A stretch of DNA of 64,000 nucleotides from Mycobacterium yunnanensis (lineage in GTDB: Bacteria; Actinomycetota; Actinomycetes; Mycobacteriales; Mycobacteriaceae). The notes beneath the pieces were generated by a model, which saw only the letters and a program-made list of their open reading frames with translations, made no database searches and was not told where the DNA came from. Shown here piece after piece: positions 24,288 to 32,347 of the stretch; the stretch's first letter is position 1, and each line of letters starts with the position of its first letter. The position numbers and the translations under genes were made by a program. The DNA lies in assembly GCF_025823185.1 (NCBI RefSeq), contig NZ_JACKVK010000009.1:310001-374000 (forward strand), given 5' to 3'.

Positions 24288-24758
24288 TCAGCGGCGCGGG
24301 GCCTTCATCCGCGTCGCCACGTTGAACCGGTTCCACGCGTTGATGGTGACGGCCAGGGCGATCACCTGTGCAAGCTCCTTCTCGGTGAAGACCTCTGCGG
24401 CCTTGGCGTAGACCTCGTCGGAGACGTGCCCGTGGTGCAGTTCGGTGATGGCCTCGGTCAGTTCCAGCGCCGCCCGCTCGCGTTCGGTGAACAACGTGCC
24501 AGCTTCGTCCCACGCGGCAATCAGGGCCAGCCGCTGTTCGGTCTCGCCCTGCTCGCGGGCGTCGGCGACGTGCATGTCGAGGCAGAAGGCGCAGTGGTTG
24601 ATCTGGCTGGCGCGAATCTTGATCAGCTCGCCGAGGGTGGGGTCGACGTCCTTCGCCGAGGCGGTGCTCAGCCGCATCATCGCGTCGTACAGCTCGGGTG
24701 AGACCTTGTAGATGGCGATGCGGTCGACGGCGGTTGGATGTTCCAGTGTGTGGGTCAT
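24288..24758 (-). CDS. AhpD-like / carboxymuconolactone decarboxylase-family protein
   Basis: A 156-residue protein of the AhpD-like superfamily. The redox motif NHCAFCLDMH carries the CxxC pair and the nearby His typical of alkylhydroperoxidase D-type proteins; INAWNRF near the C-terminus is also typical. ATG 24758 is preferred over 24824 because TAGCGT lies seven bases upstream (leaderless type) and the longer form would extend across the divergent regulator start. Predicted role: peroxide or thiol redox reactions. Confidence 0.82.
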   Translation of the reverse strand: MTHTLEHPTAVDRIAIYKVSPELYDAMMRLSTASAKDVDPTLGELIKIRASQINHCAFCLDMHVADAREQGETEQRLALIAAWDEAGTLFTERERAALELTEAITELHHGHVSDEVYAKAAEVFTEKELAQVIALAVTINAWNRFNVATRMKAPRR

Positions 24759-24765
24759 GGGAACC

Positions 24766-24771
24766 ACGCTA
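24766..24771 (-). promoter_or_regulatory. Candidate -10 box, leaderless start of the AhpD-like gene
   Basis: TAGCGT on the minus strand, seven bases before ATG 24758, inside the 67-bp divergent spacer with the MocR gene. Confidence 0.5.
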
Positions 24772-24780
24772 GGGGTCAAA

Positions 24781-24817
24781 GAACCGCCTGCATGGTTCAA
24801 TTCGTTGGTGAATTCGT
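24781..24817. promoter_or_regulatory. Possible operator between the AhpD-like and MocR genes
   Basis: The divergent spacer contains an inverted repeat GAACC (24781-24785)/GGTTC (24794-24798) and a direct repeat AATTCGT (24799-24805 and 24811-24817) with a 12-bp period. MocR regulators often bind direct repeats in such spacers. The repeats are short, so chance is possible. Confidence 0.3.
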
Positions 24818-24825
24818 GGGCCAAT

Positions 24826-26220
24826 ATGGGTCAGCGCGATCTTCATCTCGACCTGCGAGCCGCCATCACCCCCGGCGCCCGCGGTGCCCGCGAGGTGCTC
24901 GTGACCGCGCTTCGGGACGCCGTGCGGTCCGGGCGGCTGGCGTCGGGAACCACGCTGCCGCCGTCACGCACCCTCGCCGTCGATCTCGGCGTGGCTCGCA
25001 ACACCGTCGCCGAGGCGTACGCCGAGTTGGTCGCCGAGGGCTGGCTGGGGTCGCGGCAGGGTGCAGGCACTTGGGTGGTCGACGCAGCGGCGCGCCCGCT
25101 GCCGAACCGCTCGCGCGGCACTCCCGTGGTGGCCCCCCACAACCTGATGCCCGGATCGCCTGACGTCAGCGTCTTCCCCAGGGCGGCCTGGCTGGCGTCC
25201 GCCCGCCGCGCGCTGTCCGTCGCGCCCGACGAGGCGCTCCGGATGGGCGACCCCCGCGGTCGGGTCGAACTGCGAGAAGCCATCGCCGAATACCTCGGCC
25301 GTGTCCGTGGCGTGCGCACCTCGCCCGAGACGATCGTCGTCTGCGCCGGCACCCGGAACGCCGTGGAAATTCTGGCCAAGGCACTGGGCGGTCCGATCGC
25401 CGTCGAGGCCTACGGACTATTCCTGTTCCGCGACGCGATCGCGGGCGTCGGCGTCGGGTCGACCCCGATCGGCGTCGACGAGGACGGGGCGATGGTCGGC
25501 GATCTGGACCGCACCACCGCAACGGCTGCGCTGCTGACACCCGCCCACCACTTTCCGCACGGCGGCCACCTGCATCCGGCGCGACGCAAGGCGGTCGTGG
25601 ACTGGGCCAAGCGGACCGGGGGCTATCTGTTGGAGGACGACTACGACGGCGAGTTCCGCTACGACCGCCAACCCGTCGGCGCCGTGCAAGGACTCGACCC
25701 GGACCGCGTCGTCTATCTGGGGTCGGCGAGCAAGAGCCTGTCACCGGCGTTGCGGCTGGGGTGGATGGCCCTGCCCGACGCCCTCGTCGACCGCGTGGTG
25801 TCCGCTGCGGGTGGGCAGCAGTTCTACGTCGACGCGCTGGCCCAGCTGACGATGGCGGATTTCATCTCGAATGGCAGCTACGACAGGCACATTCGACGCA
25901 TGCGGTTGGTCTACCGCCGGCGCCGCGACCGTCTGCTCGAGGCCCTGCAGCCGTTCGACGTGGGCGTCAGGGGACTGTCCGCGGGCCTACACCTTCTGCT
26001 GACGCTGCCCACCGGAGCCGAGCCCGAGGCCATCCGGCGGGCTGGTGAGGCCGGCATCGCCCTGTCTGGATTGGGCCTGCTGCGCCACCCCGATGCCGGC
26101 CCCGACGTACCCGCTCCCGACGGCATCGTCATCAGCTTCGGCACGCCGTCGGACAGTGCCTTCACCGCCGCGGTCGACGCGCTGTGCGGTGTGCTCGCCG
26201 GCCTCCAGCATCACCCCTGA
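24826..26220 (+). CDS. MocR-type GntR/aminotransferase-fold transcriptional regulator
   Basis: A 464-residue protein. Residues about 10-80 form a GntR winged helix (ALRDAVRSGRLASGTTLPPSR, DLGVARNTVAEAY). Residues about 105-460 form a fold-type I aminotransferase-like effector domain with DDYDGEFRY and the PLP-lysine segment GSASKSLSPALRLGW intact. This is the MocR/PdxR architecture, which senses PLP or amino compounds. ATG 24826 keeps the HTH at the usual distance from the N-terminus. It is divergent from the AhpD-like gene, the obvious candidate target. Confidence 0.87.
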   Translation: MGQRDLHLDLRAAITPGARGAREVLVTALRDAVRSGRLASGTTLPPSRTLAVDLGVARNTVAEAYAELVAEGWLGSRQGAGTWVVDAAARPLPNRSRGTPVVAPHNLMPGSPDVSVFPRAAWLASARRALSVAPDEALRMGDPRGRVELREAIAEYLGRVRGVRTSPETIVVCAGTRNAVEILAKALGGPIAVEAYGLFLFRDAIAGVGVGSTPIGVDEDGAMVGDLDRTTATAALLTPAHHFPHGGHLHPARRKAVVDWAKRTGGYLLEDDYDGEFRYDRQPVGAVQGLDPDRVVYLGSASKSLSPALRLGWMALPDALVDRVVSAAGGQQFYVDALAQLTMADFISNGSYDRHIRRMRLVYRRRRDRLLEALQPFDVGVRGLSAGLHLLLTLPTGAEPEAIRRAGEAGIALSGLGLLRHPDAGPDVPAPDGIVISFGTPSDSAFTAAVDALCGVLAGLQHHP

Positions 26221-27209
26221 GCAAGCCGATAGGCCCCCGGCGGACTGCCGGTCCACCGGCGGAACGCACGCCGGAACGCACTGGGTTCGGAGAAGCCCAG
26301 CCGGTCCGACAATTCCTCGGTGGTCTCGCGACCGGTCACCAGCGCGTCGATTGCCGCGTCGCGCAACACGACGTCCTTGATCTCACGAAACGTCGTGCCC
26401 TCCTCGCGCAGCAGACGACGCAGGTGCTGGCCGCTGACGTTCAGCGGTCGGGCGACGTCCTCGACGCCGACCAGTTCGGGGACAGGTCGGCGCTCGAGCA
26501 TGCGCCGAACGCGACTGGACGTCGCAGGATGGTAGTCCTGACGAAACAACAACGCGGTGGGCAGATTTCGCAGGAACGCGATCAGTTCGTCCTCGTTGCG
26601 TACCACGGGTGCGTCCAGGTGGCCGCTGTCGAAGGCGATTGACGCGGCCGGCGCGTCGAATATCGGTGTCACACCGAAGATCGACGGGTAATCCGCGTGC
26701 GCGGGTGCGGGTTCCGGCAGTTCGACCGCCGTCAACGGGATCTGTCGGCCGATCAACCAGTTCGCGAACCGGTGACCCACCACGATGCCGACGGCGCCGA
26801 CGACCTGGTCGGCACGGGTGCGCCCGCCCGGCGCGACGATCATCTTCGTGGTCGAGGCGTCACCGGCCATCTCGGTGACGTCGAAACCGATTCCGATGCC
26901 CACGAATTCGATCAAACGCTGCAGCGCGGTACGTAGGTCGGGAGTGTGGATCAGGCCCAGCGTGACCATCCGGAACGTGCCGCGGGGAATGACCATCGGA
27001 CCCAGCCCGACCATCTCGTCACCGGTCACCACCCACAGCACCTGAATGAGACGGGCAGCCTGCTCCTCGGTCACTCGCGCGGCATCCTCGGCGACCAAGC
27101 CCGGGGGGATGCCCGCAGCGCGCAGCACGGCGTCGACGTCGAGACCCCGGTCCGTCGCCGGGGCGATCGCCGCGCGGATGAGCTGGATCGCGACTGTGCG
27201 GGTCGCCAC
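26211..27209 (-). CDS. AraC-family transcriptional regulator
   Basis: A 332-residue protein. The N-terminal part (about 10-200) resembles the arabinose-binding-type domain of mycobacterial AraC regulators (DEMVGLGPMVIPRGTF). The C-terminal 100 residues form the AraC HTH pair (NVSGQHLRRLLREEGTTFREIKD, then LGFSEPSAFRRAFRRWTG). GTG 27209 has TAATTT six bases upstream. It is divergent from the PE-PPE hydrolase gene across 229 bp and overlaps the MocR end by 10 bp. The ligand is unknown; fatty acyl or steroid compounds are common for this branch. Confidence 0.85.
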   Translation of the reverse strand: MATRTVAIQLIRAAIAPATDRGLDVDAVLRAAGIPPGLVAEDAARVTEEQAARLIQVLWVVTGDEMVGLGPMVIPRGTFRMVTLGLIHTPDLRTALQRLIEFVGIGIGFDVTEMAGDASTTKMIVAPGGRTRADQVVGAVGIVVGHRFANWLIGRQIPLTAVELPEPAPAHADYPSIFGVTPIFDAPAASIAFDSGHLDAPVVRNEDELIAFLRNLPTALLFRQDYHPATSSRVRRMLERRPVPELVGVEDVARPLNVSGQHLRRLLREEGTTFREIKDVVLRDAAIDALVTGRETTEELSDRLGFSEPSAFRRAFRRWTGSPPGAYRLAQG

Positions 27210-27215
27210 GATGAG

Positions 27216-27221
27216 AAATTA
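27216..27221 (-). promoter_or_regulatory. Candidate -10 box, leaderless start of the AraC regulator
   Basis: TAATTT on the minus strand, six bases from GTG 27209. Confidence 0.5.
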
Positions 27222-27270
27222 CCACCGCGCGCGTGCGCGATTCGGTCACTGACCTGGAAAGTTGCGGTCA

Positions 27271-27299
27271 TTTTCACACGTGTCGATCAATCCTACGTT
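27271..27299 (+). promoter_or_regulatory. Candidate promoter of the PE-PPE hydrolase gene
   Basis: TTTTCA (27271-27276) and TACGTT (27294-27299) are separated by 17 bp. A start near 27306 would give a leader of about 130 nt containing the hairpin at 27316-27388. An ACACGTGT palindrome (27276-27283) lies between the boxes. Confidence 0.4.
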
Positions 27300-27315
27300 T
27301 GAGCGGTGTCAGACG

Positions 27316-27388
27316 AGTCGTTCGGCTAGACCGCAGCAGGAGGGGGACCTGCGCGGGCCAGCTCTGGTCCCGGTCTAGCCGAACGACT
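27316..27388 (+). promoter_or_regulatory. 18-bp perfect inverted repeat, predicted leader hairpin
   Basis: AGTCGTTCGGCTAGACCG (27316-27333) is the exact reverse complement of 27371-27388. The 37-nt interior can form a second stem, GGACC (27345-27349) with GGTCC (27366-27370), stacked under the outer stem with an 11-nt bulge on one side. It lies in the AraC/PE-PPE hydrolase spacer, 50 bp before the hydrolase GTG. No U-run follows it. Possible roles: an RNA leader element, a recessed terminator or a large operator. Confidence 0.8.
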
Positions 27389-27438
27389 TCCACACTCATC
27401 TCAGATCCCCCATCTCGTGACAACCAAGGGGGTATCTC

Positions 27439-28467
27439 GTGCTGCGTCGAATCGCCAGTGTCGTTGCCGTGGCGTTGATCGCCGTCGTTCCCGGATTCGC
27501 CGCCGCGGCGCCGATCACGTTCACCCTCGGGGGCACATATCAGCTCGTCGACGGCGGCCAGCCCGTCCCACCGCTCGACCTCTCCGGCGTCCTCGGCGGC
27601 CGGTTCGACGACGGTCCGGCCGTCTCGGTGCCCTTCCCCGCCAGCGTCATCGGAATGGACCAGTCGGTCGCCGAAGGCGCGAAGAACGTTGTCGCACAGC
27701 TCCAGTCGACGTCGGGCGAGAAACGCGTCCTGGGTCTCAGCCAGGGCGCCATCGCCATCGCGGAGGCCAAGCGACGGCTGATGGAGCTGCCGGAGGACCA
27801 GCGGCCGGCCGCCGAGACGGTGACCTTCGTCGCCATCGCGGACCCGACTCGTCCCGGCCACGGCGCGCTGGCGCAGCTGGGGTACCAGACTGCCGAAACC
27901 CCTTACGACACGGTGTACTTCACCCGCGAATACGACGGCCTGGCCGATCTTCCCGACCGGTTCAACGTCCTCGCCCTCGTCAACGCCGCCGCGGGAATCG
28001 TCTACCTACACCCCTATTACGGGGACCTGCCCGCTGATCTACCCGTGAAGAATACGAGCACGACGGTCAACGGTGCAGGCGCCACGATCACCGACGTCTT
28101 GATCCCGACCCAACACCTGCCCATGTTGCAGCCGCTGCGAAACCTCGGAATCAACGTCGACGGTCTGGAGGCGACGCTGAAACCGATGGTCGACGCCGGC
28201 TACTCCCGCAACGACGTCGGATCCGAACCCCCGGCCGCAGCGGCCGTGAAGAAGCACCGCAACGTGCAGGCATCCGACGCCGCTCACGAGGTCGCACACC
28301 GGACACCGACGTCGACGAAGACCGCCGACGACCGCGACGACGACGAACGGCCGGGAAGCGCCACACCCGACCCGTTGACGACGGCGCCCGACCTGAACGC
28401 GCCGAGCGACGGTCCGGAAGCCGGTGACGCCGATGACGCACCCGACACCAACGACGCCGACGACTGA
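27439..28467 (+). CDS. Secreted PE-PPE-domain serine hydrolase
   Basis: A 342-residue protein. A Sec signal peptide (residues 1-24, AAAA cleavage region) is followed by an alpha/beta-hydrolase PE-PPE domain (about 30-250). The nucleophile elbow is GLSQG; acidic and His partners probably lie in DPTRPGHG and TQHLP. There is no PE or PPE N-terminal domain. The last 80 residues are an Asp/Pro/Thr-rich disordered tail ending in repeated acidic DADD/DTNDADD stretches. GTG 27439 has AAGGGGG six bases upstream. Likely esterase or lipase acting outside the membrane. Confidence 0.82.
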   Translation: MLRRIASVVAVALIAVVPGFAAAAPITFTLGGTYQLVDGGQPVPPLDLSGVLGGRFDDGPAVSVPFPASVIGMDQSVAEGAKNVVAQLQSTSGEKRVLGLSQGAIAIAEAKRRLMELPEDQRPAAETVTFVAIADPTRPGHGALAQLGYQTAETPYDTVYFTREYDGLADLPDRFNVLALVNAAAGIVYLHPYYGDLPADLPVKNTSTTVNGAGATITDVLIPTQHLPMLQPLRNLGINVDGLEATLKPMVDAGYSRNDVGSEPPAAAAVKKHRNVQASDAAHEVAHRTPTSTKTADDRDDDERPGSATPDPLTTAPDLNAPSDGPEAGDADDAPDTNDADD

Positions 28468-28525
28468 CTCCCGCCGCGCTTTTGGTGCGCGGACACCCTG
28501 CGGGAGCCTGGCAAGATCGAGCCCC

Positions 28526-29761
28526 GTGCACGACGAGCAAACGACGTACGCCGGGCTCGCCGGCTGGCAAGCGACGGGCCTGGCGGTGGCAGCAGCCGCC
28601 ATGGCCGCCCGCACCGGACTCGGCAGCCTGATCGGAGCGATCATCCTGCTGCCCGTCGTCTACGCCCTTGTCCGCCTGCGACGGCACGCGCCGAACGCGG
28701 CCTCGACCGCCGAGTTGGTCGGCTCTGCGGTGGGACCGCGGGGCGCCGCGTTTGCGCTCATCCTTCAGGTATCCGGCTATGCACTCATCGCGGTGACCGC
28801 GGCGCAGACGATCGCATTGTTCTTGGTGCCGCCGGAGCCGTCGGAGGATCCGTTTGGCCCTCCGCAATTCAACGCCTGGCTCTGGTCGCTCTGGGCGGTC
28901 GCGGCGATCGCCGCCGCCGCAACGGCGGTGTTCGCCCTCTCCGACCGCATGGTAGCCACCCTTGCCGCCGTCCTTGCCGCGTGCGGATTGTTGATTCAGT
29001 TCTATTACGGTCTAGCGGTCATCGCCCGGGGACTGTCGGGCTCGACCTCCGGTCAGCCCGTCGATGCCGCCGCCGCACCGACTGGCCTGGTAGCCGCCGG
29101 CACCCTCGCCCTAGCGGCCGTTTCCCTGGCCGGCTTCGAGGTCGTCACCGCCCGCACGCGGCGCGAGAGCACGAACGGCTGGCCGATGGGCCTGGGCGTC
29201 GGCGCGGTCACCCTCGTCGCCGTCATCGGCTGGTGGGCCTGCCAGCACAGCGGATTCGGCGCGGGCTCGCTGGACGGCTCGTCCTTCGGGTTGGCCGTCA
29301 TGGACTTCTACGGCGACACGGGCATGCAGATCGTCGACGTCGGCACCGCGATGTTCATCGCCGCTGCCCTGGTGGCCTTGCTCTGGGGAATCGCCAAGGC
29401 GACCGAAAGACTGGGCACCAGGGTCCCGTCGGACGCCGTCTTCGGCGGGGCCGTGGTGGCCATGGTCGTGCTGGCCATCGTCGTGATCCATGCTCGCTGG
29501 ACCCTGGGCTACGTAGGTGGATTGGTCTTGTTCGCGCTCTACGGCTTGGTGTTGATCGCGAACTCCCGGATCGCGGCCGACGGCGTGGTGTCGTGGTGGC
29601 TGCGGCTCATCATGCCAATCGTGTTCGCGGCGGTGGTGCTGGTGCCACTGGCGTGGGCGGAGTTCGACACCAGCGCGGTGAAGCCGGTCGCCGTCGCGGC
29701 CGCGGTGATCGCCGCCGCCGCGGGTGCCGCCGTTGCGGGCACCCGCAGCCGCGCTGGCTAG
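28526..29761 (+). CDS. APC-superfamily amino acid permease-like membrane protein
   Basis: A 411-residue integral membrane protein with about 11-12 hydrophobic helices. Its first helix (GLAGWQATGLAVAAAAMAARTG) and overall spacing suggest an amino acid/polyamine/organocation (APC) transporter. The consensus is weak, so the substrate is unknown. GTG 28526 (VHDEQTT) is chosen over 28424, which would overlap the preceding gene; CAAGAT eight bases upstream could be a weak -10. It lies immediately before gtrA; its stop codon TAG forms part of the gtrA -10 box. Confidence 0.7.
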   Translation: MHDEQTTYAGLAGWQATGLAVAAAAMAARTGLGSLIGAIILLPVVYALVRLRRHAPNAASTAELVGSAVGPRGAAFALILQVSGYALIAVTAAQTIALFLVPPEPSEDPFGPPQFNAWLWSLWAVAAIAAAATAVFALSDRMVATLAAVLAACGLLIQFYYGLAVIARGLSGSTSGQPVDAAAAPTGLVAAGTLALAAVSLAGFEVVTARTRRESTNGWPMGLGVGAVTLVAVIGWWACQHSGFGAGSLDGSSFGLAVMDFYGDTGMQIVDVGTAMFIAAALVALLWGIAKATERLGTRVPSDAVFGGAVVAMVVLAIVVIHARWTLGYVGGLVLFALYGLVLIANSRIAADGVVSWWLRLIMPIVFAAVVLVPLAWAEFDTSAVKPVAVAAAVIAAAAGAAVAGTRSRAG

Positions 29762-29764
29762 GCT
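29759..29764 (+). promoter_or_regulatory. Candidate -10 box, leaderless start of gtrA
   Basis: TAGGCT, six bases before GTG 29771. Its first three bases are also the stop codon of the upstream transporter gene. Confidence 0.5.
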
Positions 29765-29770
29765 GCCCCC

Positions 29771-30178
29771 GTGGCCGAGCCCCCCATGTCGCCGAATCTG
29801 AGCCTGCTGACGCAGGCCTGGCGCTTCGTCGTCACCGGCGGCCTGTCCGCGATCGTCGACTTCGGCCTCTACGTCCTGTTCCTGCACCTGGGCCTGAACG
29901 TGAACGTGGCCAAGACGCTGAGCTTCATCGCAGGCACCACCACGGCGTACCTGATCAACCGGCGGTGGACGTTCCAGGCGCCCCCCAGCCGGGCCCGGTT
30001 CGTCGCGGTGGTCGTGCTGTATGCCGTGACCTACCTGGTGCAGGTGGGTATCAACTACGCCTTCTACACGTCGTGGGACGACAAGCCGTGGCGCGTGCCG
30101 GTCGCGTTCGTCATCGCCCAGGGCACCGCGACGGTGATCAACTTCGTCGTGCAGCGCGCGGTCATCTTCAAGCTCTAG
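29771..30178 (+). CDS. GtrA-family membrane protein, arabinan-precursor factor
   Basis: A 135-residue protein with four transmembrane helices and the GtrA signature (FVVTGGLSAIVDFGLYV, then LINRRWTF). It is the counterpart of Rv3789, proposed to help DPA reach the outer leaflet or to recruit arabinosyltransferases; the exact role is debated. GTG 29771 has a leaderless-type -10 box. It precedes dprE1 by 22 bp. Confidence 0.88.
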   Translation: MAEPPMSPNLSLLTQAWRFVVTGGLSAIVDFGLYVLFLHLGLNVNVAKTLSFIAGTTTAYLINRRWTFQAPPSRARFVAVVVLYAVTYLVQVGINYAFYTSWDDKPWRVPVAFVIAQGTATVINFVVQRAVIFKL

Positions 30179-30187
30179 CCGGGGCGG

Positions 30188-30193
30188 TACCCT
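30188..30193 (+). promoter_or_regulatory. Candidate -10 box, leaderless start of dprE1
   Basis: TACCCT, seven bases before ATG 30201, within the 22-bp gap after gtrA. It suggests dprE1-dprE2 have their own promoter. Confidence 0.5.
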
Positions 30194-30200
30194 CGTCACG

Positions 30201-31562
30201 ATGTTCGAAACGACCACCAAACAGCTGATGGGCTGGGGGCGCACTGCGCCGACCGTCGCCCGGGTGCTGTCGACGCCAGACGCCGGGACCATCGTCGAAG
30301 CCGTCACCAGTGCCGACGGCCGCGGCATCGTCGCGCGCGGGCTGGGGCGCTCCTACGGCGACAACGCCCAAAACGGCGGCGGCCTCGTCGTCGACATGAC
30401 GGCGCTGCACCAGATCCACTCGATCGACCGCGACAGCCACCTCGTCGACGTGGACGGTGGGGTGAACCTCGACCAGCTGATGCGCGCTGCGCTCCCCCTC
30501 GGCCTGTGGGTGCCCGTGTTGCCCGGTACCCGCCAGGTGACCGTCGGCGGAGCCATCGCCTGCGACATCCACGGCAAGAACCATCACAGCGCGGGCAGCT
30601 TCGGCAACCACGTCCGCTCGATGGAGCTGCTGACCGCCGACGGCGCGGTGCGCCACCTCACCCCCGACGGCGACGACGCCGCACTGTTCTGGGCGACGGT
30701 CGGCGGCAACGGCCTCACCGGCATCATCCTGCGGGCCACCATCGCGATGACACCCACCGAGACCGCGTACTTCATCGCCGACGGCGACGTCACGCCCACC
30801 CTCGACGACACCATCGCCTTCCACAGCGACGGCAGCGAGAACGACTACACCTATTCCAGCGCGTGGTTCGACGCGATCAGCGCACCGCCGAAGCTGGGGC
30901 GTGCGGCCATCTCGCGTGGCTCACTGGCCCGGTTGGACCAGCTGCCCGAGAAGCTGCAGAAGAACCCGCTCAAATTCGATGCGCCGCAACTGCTTACGTT
31001 TCCCGACGTATTCCCGAACGGCCTGGCGAACAAGTACACGTTCGGTCCGATCGGCGAACTCTGGTACCGCAAGTCCGGTACCTACCGCGGCAAGGTGCAG
31101 AACCTGACGCAGTTCTACCACCCGCTCGACATGTTCGGAGAGTGGAACCGCGGCTACGGGTCGGCGGGTTTCCTGCAGTACCAATTCGTCGTGCCGACCG
31201 AGGCCGTCGAAGAGTTCAAGCGCATCATCGTCGACATCCAGCGCTCCGGGCACTACTCCTTCCTCAACGTCTTCAAACTGTTCGGGCCGGGAAACCAAGC
31301 GCCGCTGAGCTTCCCGATCCCGGGCTGGAACATCTGCGTCGACTTCCCCATCAAGGCCGGCCTGCACGAATTCGTCACCGAGCTCGACCGTCGGGTGCTC
31401 GAATTCGGTGGCCGGCTCTACACCGCCAAGGACTCGCGGACCACCGCGGAGACCTTCCACGCCATGTACCCGCGGATCGACGAGTGGATCGAGATCCGCC
31501 GCAGGGTCGACCCCGCCGGAGTGTTCGCCTCCGACATGGCCCGACGTTTGGAGCTTCTGTAA
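30201..31562 (+). CDS. dprE1: Decaprenylphosphoryl-beta-D-ribose 2'-oxidase DprE1
   Basis: A 453-residue FAD enzyme matching Rv3790. The FAD-binding segment (RGLGRSYGDNAQNGGG, then PGTRQVTVGGAIACDIHGKNHH) is in the first 140 residues. The target cysteine of covalent benzothiazinone inhibitors, Cys387 in M. tuberculosis, is Cys379 here in GWNICVDF, consistent with an N-terminus about eight residues shorter. It oxidises decaprenylphosphoryl ribose to the 2-keto intermediate, reduced next by DprE2. It is abutted by dprE2. Confidence 0.96.
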   Translation: MFETTTKQLMGWGRTAPTVARVLSTPDAGTIVEAVTSADGRGIVARGLGRSYGDNAQNGGGLVVDMTALHQIHSIDRDSHLVDVDGGVNLDQLMRAALPLGLWVPVLPGTRQVTVGGAIACDIHGKNHHSAGSFGNHVRSMELLTADGAVRHLTPDGDDAALFWATVGGNGLTGIILRATIAMTPTETAYFIADGDVTPTLDDTIAFHSDGSENDYTYSSAWFDAISAPPKLGRAAISRGSLARLDQLPEKLQKNPLKFDAPQLLTFPDVFPNGLANKYTFGPIGELWYRKSGTYRGKVQNLTQFYHPLDMFGEWNRGYGSAGFLQYQFVVPTEAVEEFKRIIVDIQRSGHYSFLNVFKLFGPGNQAPLSFPIPGWNICVDFPIKAGLHEFVTELDRRVLEFGGRLYTAKDSRTTAETFHAMYPRIDEWIEIRRRVDPAGVFASDMARRLELL

Positions 31563-32345
31563 ATGGTTTTCGATGCCGTCGGCAACCCCCAGGCCATCCT
31601 GGTCCTCGGAGGCACCTCCGAAATCGGGCTCGCCATCGCCGAACGCTATCTGCGTGACGCTCCGGCGCGGGTGATCCTTGCCGATCTCCCCGACCACCCC
31701 CGCAAGGCCGACGCGATCGCCGCGATGACGTCGGCGGGCGCCAAGTCCGTGGAATGGGTCGACTTCGACGGCGTGAAGACCGACACGCATCCGGCCGTGA
31801 TCGAGGCGGCCTGGGCCAACGGCGACGTCGACGTCGCCGTCGTGGCCTTCGGTTTGCTCGGTGACGCCGAGGAACTGTGGCAGAACCAGCGCAAGGCCGT
31901 TCAGATTGCCGGAATCAACTACACCGCGGCCGTGTCCGTCGGCGTGCTGCTCGGCGAGAAGATGCGGGCGCAGGGTTCGGGACGCATCATCGCGATGAGC
32001 AGCGCCGCCGGTGAGCGAGTGCGACGCTCCAACTTCGTCTACGGCTCCACCAAGGCCGGTCTCGACGGCTTCTATCTCGGTCTGGGTGAAGCGTTGCGCG
32101 AGTTCGGCGTTCGCGTCCTCGTCATCCGCCCCGGTCAAGTCCGCACCAAGACCACGATCGACTACCTGTCGGCCACCGGGGCGAAGGAAGCCCCGATGAC
32201 GGTCGACAAGGAGTACGTCGCCGAACTCGCGGTCACCGCGTCGGCCAAGGGCAAGGACCTGGTGTGGGCGCCCGGCGCCTTCCGGTACGTGATGATGGTG
32301 CTGCGCCACGTGCCGCGGCCGATCTTCCGCAAGCTGCCGATCTAG
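31563..32345 (+). CDS. dprE2: Decaprenylphosphoryl-2-keto-erythropentose reductase DprE2
   Basis: A 260-residue SDR. LVLGGTSEIG binds the cofactor, SSAAG carries the catalytic Ser, and YGSTKAG gives Tyr and Lys. It is the counterpart of Rv3791. It reduces the keto intermediate from DprE1 to decaprenylphosphoryl arabinose, the sole arabinose donor for the wall. ATG 31563 immediately follows the dprE1 TAA. aftA begins two bases after the stop. Confidence 0.95.
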   Translation: MVFDAVGNPQAILVLGGTSEIGLAIAERYLRDAPARVILADLPDHPRKADAIAAMTSAGAKSVEWVDFDGVKTDTHPAVIEAAWANGDVDVAVVAFGLLGDAEELWQNQRKAVQIAGINYTAAVSVGVLLGEKMRAQGSGRIIAMSSAAGERVRRSNFVYGSTKAGLDGFYLGLGEALREFGVRVLVIRPGQVRTKTTIDYLSATGAKEAPMTVDKEYVAELAVTASAKGKDLVWAPGAFRYVMMVLRHVPRPIFRKLPI

Positions 32346-32347
32346 AA

